A DNA stretch of 64,000 nucleotides. Origin: JAXDJH01 sp034663635 (lineage in GTDB: Bacteria > Actinomycetota > CADDZG01 > WHSQ01). A program made the translations under genes and the position numbers. Positions 48,955 to 57,880 of the stretch are shown piece after piece. Location of the stretch: the NCBI GenBank assembly GCA_034663635.1, contig JAXDJH010000025.1, positions 1 through 64,000 of the forward strand, read 5' to 3'. The notes under the pieces are model-generated. The model was not told where the DNA came from. It saw nothing but the letters and a program-made list of their open reading frames with translations, and searched no databases. The stretch's first letter is position 1; each line of letters starts with the position of its first letter.

Positions 48955-51650
48955 GAATCGAGTGCCGCTCGCACCTTGTCCAGTAGGTCTCGTTCCACGA
49001 ACGGCTTCGTGATCAGATCCACGCCCTGGTTCTGGGGGCCGGAGAACATCGCTTCGCTGTATCCCGACATATAGACGATCTTGATCTCCGGATGGTCTTT
49101 GCTCAATCGGTAACCGAGTTCCACTCCCGACATCTCCGGCATCACGACATCCGAAAGCAGCAAACGCACAGGCTGGTCCGATTCGCGTACCTGTATCAAC
49201 GCTTCCACGCCGTTACAAGCCTCGACAACGTTGTAGCCATTGCGTGACAGGATGCGCTTGGCAACGGCCCGCACCGAGTCTTCGTCTTCGACGACGAGGA
49301 TCGTTTCCCCCGAACCCATGACCATGGGGCGACTCACCTCCTCGACTTTGATCGAGGCTTCCTCTTCACTGACTGGGAAGAGGATCTCGAACGTGGTGCC
49401 GAGACCCTCCTTGGAGTGGATGTCGACCCTGCCTCCGGACCGAGTGATGATCCCGTAAACCGTCGCAAGCCCTAGGCCCGTCCCCTTGCCCTTCGGCTTG
49501 GTCGTGAAGAACGGATCGAACGCCTTCGCGATCACGCTCGCCGGCATCCCCGAACCAGTGTCAATCACACTCAATCGAACATGGGGCCCTGGGTTGAGGT
49601 CCACATGTGTGCGCCCCAACTCATCGGTCCACGGCACGTTCGCAGTCCTGAGAGTGATCGATCCTCCACCGGGCATCGCGTCGCGCGCATTCAGAGCGAG
49701 ATTCATCAGCACTTGTTCGAACTGGCCCCGGTCGGCCTTGATCGGAGCGAGGTCGGGCGCGAGCTGCAAGTCGATGACGACGTTCTCGCCGACTCCTCGC
49801 CGAAGGAGTCCTTCGACCTCGGCTATGACCGTATTCAGATCGAGCACCTCGGGGTCGGTAGCGTCACGACGACTGAAAACAAGAAGCTGCCTCGTTAGAG
49901 CCGCAGCCCTGTCGCCCGCGGACTTGATCTCCTGGATGTCTTCGTAGAGCTCGGAGCCCTCGTCGAGATCCTCAAGAACGAAACCGGCAGTATTGAGGAT
50001 CACCGCAAGGATGTTGTTGAAGTCATGTGCGATGCCTCCCGCGAGCTGACCGACGCTCTCGAGCTTCTGAGCTTGGTTCAACTGAACCTCCAGCGCGGCC
50101 GTCTCTTCCTCGGCACGGACCCGCTCGGTCACGTCCCGAGTGACCTTCGCGAAGCCGCGCAGCCTTCCCACCGCATCGCTAACCGGTGTCACGATCGCGT
50201 CGGCGAGGAACCTGGTTCCGTCTTTACGGACCCGCCAACCTTCCGCTTCGAAGCGCCCTTCGCTCAACGCGACTTCCAGCTCGTGTTCCCACTCCTCGCT
50301 CTTCGTATCCGCCGGGTAGAAACACGAGAAATGCTTGCCGACGATCTCGCCGGTTGCGTATCCGAACGTCCGTTCAGCGCCCGCGTTCCAGCTGATCACG
50401 TAGCCGCGTGGGTCGATCATGTAGATCGCGTAGTCCTTGACGGACTCGACCATCAACGAGAAGCGTTCCTGCTCTTCGACCACCTGGGCAAAGAGGCGGC
50501 GAGACTCGAGCGACAGCATCAACTCGTTCCCGAGCGACTCGACGAGGCGCACCTCCGCTTCATCGAAGTCCTCGGCCCCCACTCGGCCCCGGGCCACCAG
50601 GCAACCGATGATCTGCCGGTCAACCCGAAGCGGCACCGCGATCAGATTCGCTCCCCCGAAGTCTGCTCCCGCAGTTCCCCCTGCCGACGAATCCGGCAGG
50701 AGGCTCCGAGATGGATCGGAGCGCACCTCTTCGAGTAGATCGAGCAGCGGCCCTCCACCCAACAGTTCCATATTGGCGATGATCACGTTGGACCGGACTC
50801 CCGACCACAGAGCGCCACTTTCTTGATCGAGGACGACAAGCGCTTCCGACGCCGACACCATCGTCTCGACGGCACTCAAGAACCCGATCAGAGATTCACC
50901 CGCGTCAGCGCCCGCCGCAAGAGCCCTACTGGCGGCGTGGAGTTGCTCCAACCGTAGTCGCTCTCCTCGTTGCCGGATCACTGCGCGAAGACCCCAATAG
51001 AGACCTATCAGCGGAATCGGAAAGAGAAGAACCGTCCATTCCCCCGCGAGATAGCTCGCGGCGAAGAAGAGACCGAGAACGATGTTTGCGCCGAGGTTCA
51101 TCAGAGTGACCGGCCCAACTGCACGCGTCAGCTCGAAGAAATTCTCGCCTTCGGCGAGCGCGATCGCGGCAGAAACGAAGATGTGCGTCAGCGCCGCGAA
51201 AACGACGACCGACGCGACGGCGATGAGAGCGTTGAGCGGCGTGAACTCCGTGCCATTCGCGAGTGCCTGGTACAAAGCAGCTGCCGCAGCGGCTGCCGTT
51301 CCGTACATCGCAACGTTGAAGAGTTCCTTCTGGATCCGGCCTTTCGCCCTTAGGGCCCCAACAACGCCGATCGCGATCACGGCACCCCAGACCACCTGGC
51401 CCACGGATAGTGCGACGATCATCGGAAGCAGGATCGCCTCGCCCGCGCTCAATCCGAGTTGAGCGGTTTTGTCGCGAACTACTAGGTCAGCGCCCTCCGT
51501 TACCGCAAGCAGAATCGTCAGGACCGTCCACGCCAGGAGGTGCCTTTCCCAACCCGAGGTGGTCGCCGTGATCGTCAGGATCGCGATCATTGCGGCGAGT
51601 AGGACGAAGAGGTAAGCCCGAAAGCCGGCGGGCGTTCGCTGGACGCTCAC
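48951..51650 (-). CDS. Membrane hybrid histidine kinase: multi-TM, GAF-like, PAS, HisKA, HATPase, receiver
   Basis: About 899 residues from the GTG at 51650, after an AGGAG ribosome site; the longer reading just translates the opposite frame of the protease repeats. Several membrane helices lie at about 10-225, a GAF-like segment at 238-388, and PAS at 395-513 (YMIDPRGYVISWNAGAERTFGY). The His site is H542 in GGIAHDFNNILAV. ATPase motifs are NLALNARDAMPGG and FFTTKPKGKGTGLGLATVYG. The final receiver has the Asp of LLSDVVMPEMSG. It lies 34 bases after the S8 protease on the same strand. Confidence 0.92.
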   Translation of the reverse strand: MSVQRTPAGFRAYLFVLLAAMIAILTITATTSGWERHLLAWTVLTILLAVTEGADLVVRDKTAQLGLSAGEAILLPMIVALSVGQVVWGAVIAIGVVGALRAKGRIQKELFNVAMYGTAAAAAAALYQALANGTEFTPLNALIAVASVVVFAALTHIFVSAAIALAEGENFFELTRAVGPVTLMNLGANIVLGLFFAASYLAGEWTVLLFPIPLIGLYWGLRAVIRQRGERLRLEQLHAASRALAAGADAGESLIGFLSAVETMVSASEALVVLDQESGALWSGVRSNVIIANMELLGGGPLLDLLEEVRSDPSRSLLPDSSAGGTAGADFGGANLIAVPLRVDRQIIGCLVARGRVGAEDFDEAEVRLVESLGNELMLSLESRRLFAQVVEEQERFSLMVESVKDYAIYMIDPRGYVISWNAGAERTFGYATGEIVGKHFSCFYPADTKSEEWEHELEVALSEGRFEAEGWRVRKDGTRFLADAIVTPVSDAVGRLRGFAKVTRDVTERVRAEEETAALEVQLNQAQKLESVGQLAGGIAHDFNNILAVILNTAGFVLEDLDEGSELYEDIQEIKSAGDRAAALTRQLLVFSRRDATDPEVLDLNTVIAEVEGLLRRGVGENVVIDLQLAPDLAPIKADRGQFEQVLMNLALNARDAMPGGGSITLRTANVPWTDELGRTHVDLNPGPHVRLSVIDTGSGMPASVIAKAFDPFFTTKPKGKGTGLGLATVYGIITRSGGRVDIHSKEGLGTTFEILFPVSEEEASIKVEEVSRPMVMGSGETILVVEDEDSVRAVAKRILSRNGYNVVEACNGVEALIQVRESDQPVRLLLSDVVMPEMSGVELGYRLSKDHPEIKIVYMSGYSEAMFSGPQNQGVDLITKPFVERDLLDKVRAALDS

Positions 51651-51684
51651 CGGCTCCTCGGTCTGTCTTGTGATCGGAGGGAGG

Positions 51685-53421
51685 TCACTCCCAGCCGGCT
51701 GCGTACCAGGCGCTTTGGAAGCTGGTGGCCCGCCACTTAGTGGCGCTCCAGTCGGTGCCGCGCCATTTGGTGGCATCCCAGTCGGCGTTGTACCACTCGG
51801 ACCCCCGCCATTTCGTAGCGTCCCAACCGGTCTCCCGCCACTTAGTCGCACGCCACTTAGTCGCAGCCCACGGGTCGTTGACCCACGAGGTCAGAGCGTA
51901 CGAGAGTGGGTCCCAACCCGCCGCTGTGTAGGTAAGGCCGACCCACGGGAGCAGGCCCAATGGATTCGATAGCGAGATGAGACCGCCGTTGTACTGAGCT
52001 TTCTTCTCTCCTGTCAGGCCCAACATGCCCGTAGGCGTGAGCACGTCGATCTGAAGTCCGCCGCGATCGGCCTGGATCGAACCCAGTCCGGTTCCGAGCC
52101 CAAGGAGCAAACCCTGGTTCGCCTTCGCCGTGGAGGTGCTGCGAGCGGCGGCGTACGCATCTATCAGGCCCTTGCCGGCCGCGTTCGGATCGGTTGTGGT
52201 GATCCGGCGGGTCGTGTTCATGAGCCGGTACTTCACTTGGTCGGGAACAAGGGTCGGCTTCGCCTGAAGCATCTGCGCAACCACACCCGAGACGACCGCT
52301 GCCGACATCGAAGTGCCGGTGCCACGGAAGTAGGAATCGCCCACCATCGCGGTCGCTCCGAACGCTTGGTCGATGGCGCTTCCCGGCGAGCGGAGGGACA
52401 CGGTGTGAACGCCGGGCGCTACGACATCGGGCTTGGCAAGACCATTGCTGCGCGTCGGGCCGCGGCTCGAGAACACGGGAACGGTGTCGTCGGAAACATT
52501 GAGGGTTCCCTCGTCGTCTGAAGCGCCGACCGTGATGACGTAAGGATCGTCGGCGGGTTTCAGGACGGTGCGGGAATCCGGTCCGGAGTTGCCCGCGGAA
52601 ACCACCACGACGATCCCCGACTTCCACGCCTTCTGGACCGCGTAGTTAAGCGGAGAAAGGAGATAGCTCTGCGATGAGTCGGTGCCAAGAGACATGTTCA
52701 GGACCCGGATGTTGTAAGCGCCGCGATTCGCGACGACCCACTGGATCCCAGCGAGAACGTTCGAAACGTCTGCGGCTCCATCGAACCCGGCGAGCTTGAC
52801 GGCGATGATGTTCGCGTCCGGCGCAGCGCCGGTGTGTGCGCCGCCCGACGAGGTCCCGTCGCCTGCGATCAAGCCGGCCATGAAGGTGCCGTGACCAAAG
52901 GTGTCGGCACATTCGGCCGCAGTTCCGCGCTCTTGCGAGAAGTCCTCACAGTGGGTGACGCGACCCGCGAGGTCGGGGTGTGCCGCGTAAACGCCGGTAT
53001 CCAGAACGGCGACGCCGACGCCGGCTCCTGTGACACCTTCGTCCCACAGGCTCTTGGAGTTGGTCAGGTTGCCGATCCGCTGAGAACTGAGTGAATAGTC
53101 GTCGCCCGTTGCATTGAAGTCGACCCGCCCATCGCGAGTGATACTGCGGACGCCCGCCTGTGACGAGAGCTCGTCGAGACGATCTGCCGGAACGTTCGCC
53201 AGAACGCCGTCGATGATCGAAAGGTCTTGGGTCTCGCGGCCCCCAACGGACCGGACCGCATCACGCGCGTCCGAAGTCGTCCAACCCTGGACGATCACGG
53301 AGACGCGGCGGGAAAGCTCTTGAGCTGCCTGTGGCGAGCCGGCAAGGGAAAGGAGAAGCGTTGCTGCCAGCGCCAAACTGATGAAGATCCGCTGGTCGAT
53401 CCGTCGAGTCGTTGCCGTCAT
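51685..53421 (-). CDS. Exported subtilisin-like S8 serine protease with tryptophan-rich repeat tail
   Basis: 578 residues. Signal peptide ISLALAATLLLSLAGSPQAAQ, then an inhibitor I9-like prodomain (about 38-98). Catalytic triad D141 (VAVLDTGVYAAHPD), H177 (FGHGTFMAG), S371 (GTGTSMSAAVVSG), with oxyanion Asn278 in SAGNSG. The triad is complete, so the enzyme should be active outside the cell. A linker leads to W-A-T-K-W-R repeats at 518-578. Preceded by a 234-base leader region. Confidence 0.93.
   Translation of the reverse strand: MTATTRRIDQRIFISLALAATLLLSLAGSPQAAQELSRRVSVIVQGWTTSDARDAVRSVGGRETQDLSIIDGVLANVPADRLDELSSQAGVRSITRDGRVDFNATGDDYSLSSQRIGNLTNSKSLWDEGVTGAGVGVAVLDTGVYAAHPDLAGRVTHCEDFSQERGTAAECADTFGHGTFMAGLIAGDGTSSGGAHTGAAPDANIIAVKLAGFDGAADVSNVLAGIQWVVANRGAYNIRVLNMSLGTDSSQSYLLSPLNYAVQKAWKSGIVVVVSAGNSGPDSRTVLKPADDPYVITVGASDDEGTLNVSDDTVPVFSSRGPTRSNGLAKPDVVAPGVHTVSLRSPGSAIDQAFGATAMVGDSYFRGTGTSMSAAVVSGVVAQMLQAKPTLVPDQVKYRLMNTTRRITTTDPNAAGKGLIDAYAAARSTSTAKANQGLLLGLGTGLGSIQADRGGLQIDVLTPTGMLGLTGEKKAQYNGGLISLSNPLGLLPWVGLTYTAAGWDPLSYALTSWVNDPWAATKWRATKWRETGWDATKWRGSEWYNADWDATKWRGTDWSATKWRATSFQSAWYAAGWE
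51688..51870 (-). repeat. Coding tandem repeat: W-x-A-T-K-W-R units at the protease C-terminus
   Basis: Protein positions 518-578 contain five copies of W-x-A-T-K-W-R (WAATKWR, WRATKWR, WDATKWR twice, WSATKWR) with W roughly every 4-6 residues and spacers such as ETG, GSEWYNAD and GTD. At DNA level CGCCACTTAGT-like blocks recur. It may be a surface-binding or aggregation segment. Confidence 0.85.
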
Positions 53422-53655
53422 CTCAAGTGCCTTTCCGAGGTAGGTTGCCCCGGCCGCCCCGCCCCCAGTGCGTTGGCCACTCCTTAGGCCTTTTCTTTGC
53501 GGCTCTTTTGAATCGGGAAAGCGCCTGGAGAACTAGATACGTAAACGGGATGGAATCGAGGGGCACCACCGTCGCCATGTTTCGCCACCCGAACGGGTGA
53601 GATGTCCAGTTTTGTCGGGTGCGGGATGACTAGTTATGCAAGATGAATGTGCAGG
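53422..53655 (-). other. Intergenic 234-base region; probable protease promoter and structured leader
   Basis: On the minus strand a hairpin CACCC-GTTC-GGGTG (53599-53586) is followed by a GGC-rich region with two more possible stems: a GGCC palindrome hairpin near 53470-53500, and an imperfect GGCGCTTT/AAAGAGCC stem. A weak CTGACC-N16-ATAACT promoter lies near its upstream end. No ORF or known riboswitch is seen. The leader would be about 200 bases, much longer than most in this window. Confidence 0.3.
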
Positions 53656-55155
53656 TCAGGCCGCGCGGCCCCGCCTTAGAACCCTCGCCATGATCCGAGC
53701 CGGTCTGTTCGAGCTCGGCGGTGCCGGCTTGGAGGCGGCACGTATCGGCTCGTCGCCTGGAGGCGCGAAGAAATCGTTGAACCTCCGGCCGAGCTCGACA
53801 TCTCCTTTGATCCTCAGCTTCCCGAGAAGGAGGGCTTCATCGCCCGTGCACCGGCCCGAGCTCATCGCGGCCCAGTCGCGGGCCGCCATCTCGTAGACCA
53901 CATCCGGGGCGCGATCGCCCTCGCCTACGGAGACCCGGCAGTCACCGTCTCTGATCGCGACGGTGAAAGTGCCGCCGCCCGGCCCACTGAGGTCGAACTC
54001 GTAAACCGCGTCGATATCGCGCGAAGCCTCCGGGAGAAACGCGAGATAGAGCATCATCATCGAAAGGCCGGGCGCCATCTTCGGCACCGCCTTATCGAGG
54101 CCACGCAGCACAGACATCATCATCCTCTGACGGAAGCCGGTCGCGTTCAGTCCCCCACCCGGAGGGGGCCATGGCGCATCGATCGGCGCGACATACACGT
54201 CGACGAGAGGCATCGGCGCGCCGATAGCCCGCATCTTCTTCTCGAGCTGGACGCCGCCGTAGTTGAAGAGATCTCCCAGCGAGTATCCGAACGCAGACGT
54301 GTAAGTGACATCCCCACGCGGCGGTTGGTAGAGGGCCGTGCCGAGACGGAGCGCCTCGCGGAGACCTTCATGGATCGGATCGATCAATGAAGGGTCGTCG
54401 TCCAGGAGGTCGCGGATCACGCGAGCGCCGAAAGAGACGTGACGAGACTCATCGCGGGCAACCGCGGTAAATCCTGCTCTGAATCCCGGGAGGATCTGAT
54501 TGTTGCGGGCCCAGGCAAGAATGAACTTTTGGCCGGTGAGAGCGAGGACCCCTTCGATGACGATGTGGTAGACGGCCATCGCCTTCGCGAACCGCCGGAT
54601 GTCGTCGGGGTTGTCACGAAGATCCGACGTGATGTCTTCGAGATACTCGTCGAAAAGTGGAGCGAAGCCGGGCCCCACCCATTGCCGTGACGACCGAAGA
54701 CGCTGACCTAGTTCAGCGTCGCCCGCGGCGACCACCTCCTGGAACCAGCGATCGAAGAAGATCGCGTGACGCGATTCATCCACGCACTGGGTGGTCAGGA
54801 AGATCTTCTGCTCCAGTTTGGGGGCAGCCCTCACATAGGGGGTGAGCGTGGCAGCCACGCGCTGCTCGGCGACGTAGAACGCCGCCAGCGTCCACAACAG
54901 TCTCTCTTTCGTGTGGTCGTCGAGGGCGAGCCAGTCCGCTCGATCCTGGGAGAAGTCGAGTTCCGAGACGCTCCAGTTCAGGCGCTCCCAGCGCAGATAG
55001 AGGTCCCTGTAGCTGGGCATCTTCCGGGCGATCGACTCGTTGAGGTGATCGAGGATCGAGTCCGGATCGACGTCCGCGAGCTCGCGAAGATCTCGCGTGT
55101 CTTCGGTCAGGACCACATCCGCCTCCGTTCGATCGGCAGGCTCTGATGATTGCAT
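53656..55155 (-). CDS. R2-like ferritin (ribonucleotide-reductase-beta-like/R2lox) fused to SCP2 domain
   Basis: 499 residues from the ATG at 55155. N-terminal ferritin-like di-metal oxidase with all six ligands: E97 (VAEQRVA), E127 and H130 (DESRHAIFF), E202 (IVIEGVLA), E237 and H240 (DESRHVSF). This order is that of R2-like ligand-binding oxidases and RNR beta. From about 375 a different fold follows, with VYEFDLSGPGGGTFTVAIRDGDCRV and SSGRCTGDEALLLGKLRIKGDVELGRRF, which matches SCP2 sterol-carrier domains. No ribonucleotide reductase alpha subunit is nearby. Possibly oxidises a bound lipid. The ATG is only 4 bases from the divergent gene's first possible ATG. Confidence 0.82.
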   Translation of the reverse strand: MQSSEPADRTEADVVLTEDTRDLRELADVDPDSILDHLNESIARKMPSYRDLYLRWERLNWSVSELDFSQDRADWLALDDHTKERLLWTLAAFYVAEQRVAATLTPYVRAAPKLEQKIFLTTQCVDESRHAIFFDRWFQEVVAAGDAELGQRLRSSRQWVGPGFAPLFDEYLEDITSDLRDNPDDIRRFAKAMAVYHIVIEGVLALTGQKFILAWARNNQILPGFRAGFTAVARDESRHVSFGARVIRDLLDDDPSLIDPIHEGLREALRLGTALYQPPRGDVTYTSAFGYSLGDLFNYGGVQLEKKMRAIGAPMPLVDVYVAPIDAPWPPPGGGLNATGFRQRMMMSVLRGLDKAVPKMAPGLSMMMLYLAFLPEASRDIDAVYEFDLSGPGGGTFTVAIRDGDCRVSVGEGDRAPDVVYEMAARDWAAMSSGRCTGDEALLLGKLRIKGDVELGRRFNDFFAPPGDEPIRAASKPAPPSSNRPARIMARVLRRGRAA

Positions 55156-55159
55156 AGCG

Positions 55160-56080
55160 ATGATGGACGCCCGACCCCGCATGCCGCTAGGACGATGGCC
55201 CACGCCCATCCGGCGCGCCGAAAAACTGTCGGACGCGTTGGGGGCCGAGGTCTGGATGAAGCTCGAAGAGGACTGCGGAGCGTGGGGCGGCAACAAGGTT
55301 CGGAAGCTCGAGTACATCCTCGCGGCTGCACGCGCCTCGGGAGTCGGCAGCTTCAGTGCGTGGGGGGTGGGAACGTCGAACTGGACCAGCGCGCTGGCGC
55401 TGCATGGTGTGCGCCAGGGCTTCCCGGTGAGGCTCTACCTCTGGGGGGATCCACCGGAGGACTACCGCCGGCTCTACGACGCGGTCGGAGCCGAAGTGAT
55501 CTCGATCGGCCAGATGAAACTCTCCGTCGGCTTGGCCTACGGACTGATCCGGCCTCGACGGAGCGACGAGTTGGTCCTGCCTCCCGGAGGGAGCAGCCCC
55601 GAGGGCGACGCCGGATCGATCCACGCGGGCGAGGAGATCGCGGATGCTGTATCTGCAGGTCAGATGCCTCGGCCTCGGGCCGTTTTCGTGCCGCTCGGAA
55701 CGTGCGGAACATCCGCAGGTTTAGCGGCAGGCATGGCGGCGCGGGGTCTCGATGTGCCGGTTGTGGCAGCGAAGGTCGCAGCTCTTCCCTACGGGAACGT
55801 TCCCCTAGCGCGACGAAGGGCGAAGCGCCTTCTCGGCGACGGATCTACGCCGCCCATCATCGAGGACAAACGGTTCTTCGCGCCGGGCTACGGGTTGCCG
55901 AACGATGCTTCGATGGAGGCTCAGGAACTTGCGAGGCTCGATGGATTCGAGCTTGATGGTACGTATGCGGCGAAAGCTTTCGCTTCTTTGATCGCTCACG
56001 CACGCTCCGGTCGGGCCGGGCCCTACCTCTTCGTCTTGACCTCACCCGGCCCCCCGCCGATCGATCCCCTAGCGGCCTAA
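55160..56080 (+). CDS. PLP-dependent D-cysteine desulfhydrase / ACC deaminase-like enzyme
   Basis: 306 residues if it starts at 55160; a later ATG at 55181 (MPLGRWPTPIRR) fits the family better. Fold-type II PLP enzyme: PLGRWPTPIRRAEKL, WMKLEEDCGAWGGNKVRKLEYIL with the PLP Lys in GGNKVRKLE, VPLGTCGTSAGLAAGM (phosphate-binding Gly/Ser loop), and GPYLFVLTSPGPPP at the end. It could cleave D-cysteine, ACC or another small D-amino acid. Ends with a 12-base overlap with the opposite gene. Confidence 0.85.
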   Translation: MMDARPRMPLGRWPTPIRRAEKLSDALGAEVWMKLEEDCGAWGGNKVRKLEYILAAARASGVGSFSAWGVGTSNWTSALALHGVRQGFPVRLYLWGDPPEDYRRLYDAVGAEVISIGQMKLSVGLAYGLIRPRRSDELVLPPGGSSPEGDAGSIHAGEEIADAVSAGQMPRPRAVFVPLGTCGTSAGLAAGMAARGLDVPVVAAKVAALPYGNVPLARRRAKRLLGDGSTPPIIEDKRFFAPGYGLPNDASMEAQELARLDGFELDGTYAAKAFASLIAHARSGRAGPYLFVLTSPGPPPIDPLAA

Positions 56081-56434
56081 CTCCCGATCCCGCGCGGCAA
56101 GTTCGAAAGGGTTGTCGGCGTAAATATGCCCGCCTCTCAGACGAACCCAAAGCGACGCTAATAAGTAAACCGGCACGAACAGAGGGCCCCACTTCTCGTA
56201 CTGCGCAACGTGGGCGAGCTCGTGTTTCATCGTGTCCGGGTCGAGCTCGTCGACGGCCAGAACGACGTGCCCGAAAGTGATCGCCCTGTAGCGCCAGCCC
56301 AATCGGCGAGGCCACGATGCTCCTTCGGCAAGGACGACGCCATGCGTGACGTACCTCTTCCGAAAGAGCGCGCTAAGAAACAGCCCGACCAGACTCCAAG
56401 GCCCGGCCCATACGTAGCTCAGCGCACGGCGCAT
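56069..56434 (-). CDS. Small membrane protein with HELAH zinc-type motif
   Basis: 121 residues from the ATG at 56434 (a TTG 30 bases earlier also keeps the frame). One hydrophobic start helix (ALSYVWAGPWSLVGLFLSALF), then DTMKHELAHVAQYEKWGPLFVPVYLLASLWVRLRGGHIYADNPFELAA. The HExxH motif plus the later N-P-F-E suggests a metallopeptidase-like fold, without proven activity. It is last in the aldehyde dehydrogenase run. Confidence 0.68.
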   Translation of the reverse strand: MRRALSYVWAGPWSLVGLFLSALFRKRYVTHGVVLAEGASWPRRLGWRYRAITFGHVVLAVDELDPDTMKHELAHVAQYEKWGPLFVPVYLLASLWVRLRGGHIYADNPFELAARDRELGR

Positions 56435-56438
56435 GAAC

Positions 56439-57869
56439 CTAGAGAGGAACGTCTGAGAGAACAAGCACCTTTGGTTCGGTCATCTCGGCCATCGCATAAC
56501 GCAAGCCCTCGCGGCCGACACCCGAGTCCTTGGTTCCTCCGTAAGGCATCTGATCGGCGCGGAACGCGCTCACGTCGTTCACGATCACTCCGCCCACTTC
56601 CATGTCGCGATGCGCCTGCCAGATGCGACCGATGTCACGTGTGAACACGCCACCCTGGAGTCCGTAGTTCGTCTCGTTCGCGAGAGCGATGGCCTCCTCG
56701 AAGGTGTCATAGGTCTCGAATGTCGTTACGGGGCCGAAGATCTCCTCCTGTCGCACCTTCATGTCGCGCCGCGTCTTAGACAGCACGGTCGGGTGATACA
56801 GAGGATCCTCTCGCTTCCCACCAACCAGAATCTCAGCGCCTCCTTGAACCGCTTCGTCCACCCACGACGAAACCTTCTCCAACGAGGCGTGGTCGATAAG
56901 AGGACCGACGTCCGTGTCCGGATCCATGGGGTCGCCGACTTTCAACTTGCCGACTTCGTCGATCAGCTTCTGTTTGAACTCCTCTGCGATGTCGTTCTGC
57001 GCGAACACCCGCTGAACCGAGATGCACGACTGACCGGCTTGGTAGTAACCGCCGAATGCGATCCGTTGCGCGGCTTTGTCGAGATCTCCATCGGAATGGA
57101 CGATCACGCCGGCATTCCCGCCGAGCTCGAGCGTTACGGCTTTCTTCGGGTCGGCTTTCTTGAGATCCCAGCCGACCTGGGACGACCCGGTGAACGAGAT
57201 CTTCTTGAACCGGTCGTCACGCGCAAACTCGCCGGCTTCCTTTCCACCGATCGGCAACACCGACAACATCCCCGCAGGGAGATCGGTTTCAGAAAAGAGC
57301 TCGGCCAAGAAAAGCGCGCCGAGCGGAGTCTTGGTGGCGGGTTTTATGACGATCGGACAACCGACCGCCAGCGACGGCGCCATCTTGTGCGCAACCAGAT
57401 TGACCGGAAAATTGAACGGGGTGATGGCGAGCACGGGCCCTAAAGGGAACCGTCTGATGATCGCCACACGGGAGCCCAGCGATGCCTCTGTGTCCAGCCT
57501 CATCACATCGCCGTCGAAATGCCTGATCTCTTCCGCGGCCCATCGGAACGTGGACGCGGCGCGGGCGGCTTCCACCTTCGCCCACTTGAGAGGCTTGCCG
57601 CCTTCCCGAGCGATGATCTCGGCAACTTCATCGGCCCGCTCGATGATCCCGTTCGAGATGTGCATGAGGGCTTCCGCTCGAACGTGTACCGGCAGCTTGC
57701 GCGTCTGTTCGAAGGCTTCATGGGCTGCCTTGACAGCAGTTTCGACATCGGCGGGCGACGGCTTTCCGACCTGCGCGACGACGGAATCGTCCCAGGGGGC
57801 CGTCACGTCGAACGCGTCGCTCCCCTGGATCCATTCACCTGCGACGAGATACGACTTGACGTTAGACAC
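56439..57869 (-). CDS. Aldehyde dehydrogenase (NAD(P)+), succinate-semialdehyde/GAPN-like
   Basis: 476 residues, GTG start. Oxidises an aldehyde to its acid. Features: FPLGPVLAITPFNFPVNLVAHKMAPSLAVGCP near 140-165, FTGSSQVGWDL (cofactor loop), LELGGNAGVIV (catalytic Glu), GQSCISVQRVFA with the catalytic Cys, and EEIFGPV. The cofactor loop TGSSQVG differs from its neighbour, so the two enzymes have different substrates. It lies 11 bases after the upstream gene, in one operon. Confidence 0.9.
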   Translation of the reverse strand: MSNVKSYLVAGEWIQGSDAFDVTAPWDDSVVAQVGKPSPADVETAVKAAHEAFEQTRKLPVHVRAEALMHISNGIIERADEVAEIIAREGGKPLKWAKVEAARAASTFRWAAEEIRHFDGDVMRLDTEASLGSRVAIIRRFPLGPVLAITPFNFPVNLVAHKMAPSLAVGCPIVIKPATKTPLGALFLAELFSETDLPAGMLSVLPIGGKEAGEFARDDRFKKISFTGSSQVGWDLKKADPKKAVTLELGGNAGVIVHSDGDLDKAAQRIAFGGYYQAGQSCISVQRVFAQNDIAEEFKQKLIDEVGKLKVGDPMDPDTDVGPLIDHASLEKVSSWVDEAVQGGAEILVGGKREDPLYHPTVLSKTRRDMKVRQEEIFGPVTTFETYDTFEEAIALANETNYGLQGGVFTRDIGRIWQAHRDMEVGGVIVNDVSAFRADQMPYGGTKDSGVGREGLRYAMAEMTEPKVLVLSDVPL

Positions 57870-57880
57870 GGTTGGCTCCC

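Noticed and set aside
51651..51851. 67-residue N-terminal extension of the hybrid kinase
   Set aside because: It is the other frame of the protease repeat tail (Gly/Pro/Thr-rich). A GTG with an AGGAG ribosome site at 51650 is the better start.
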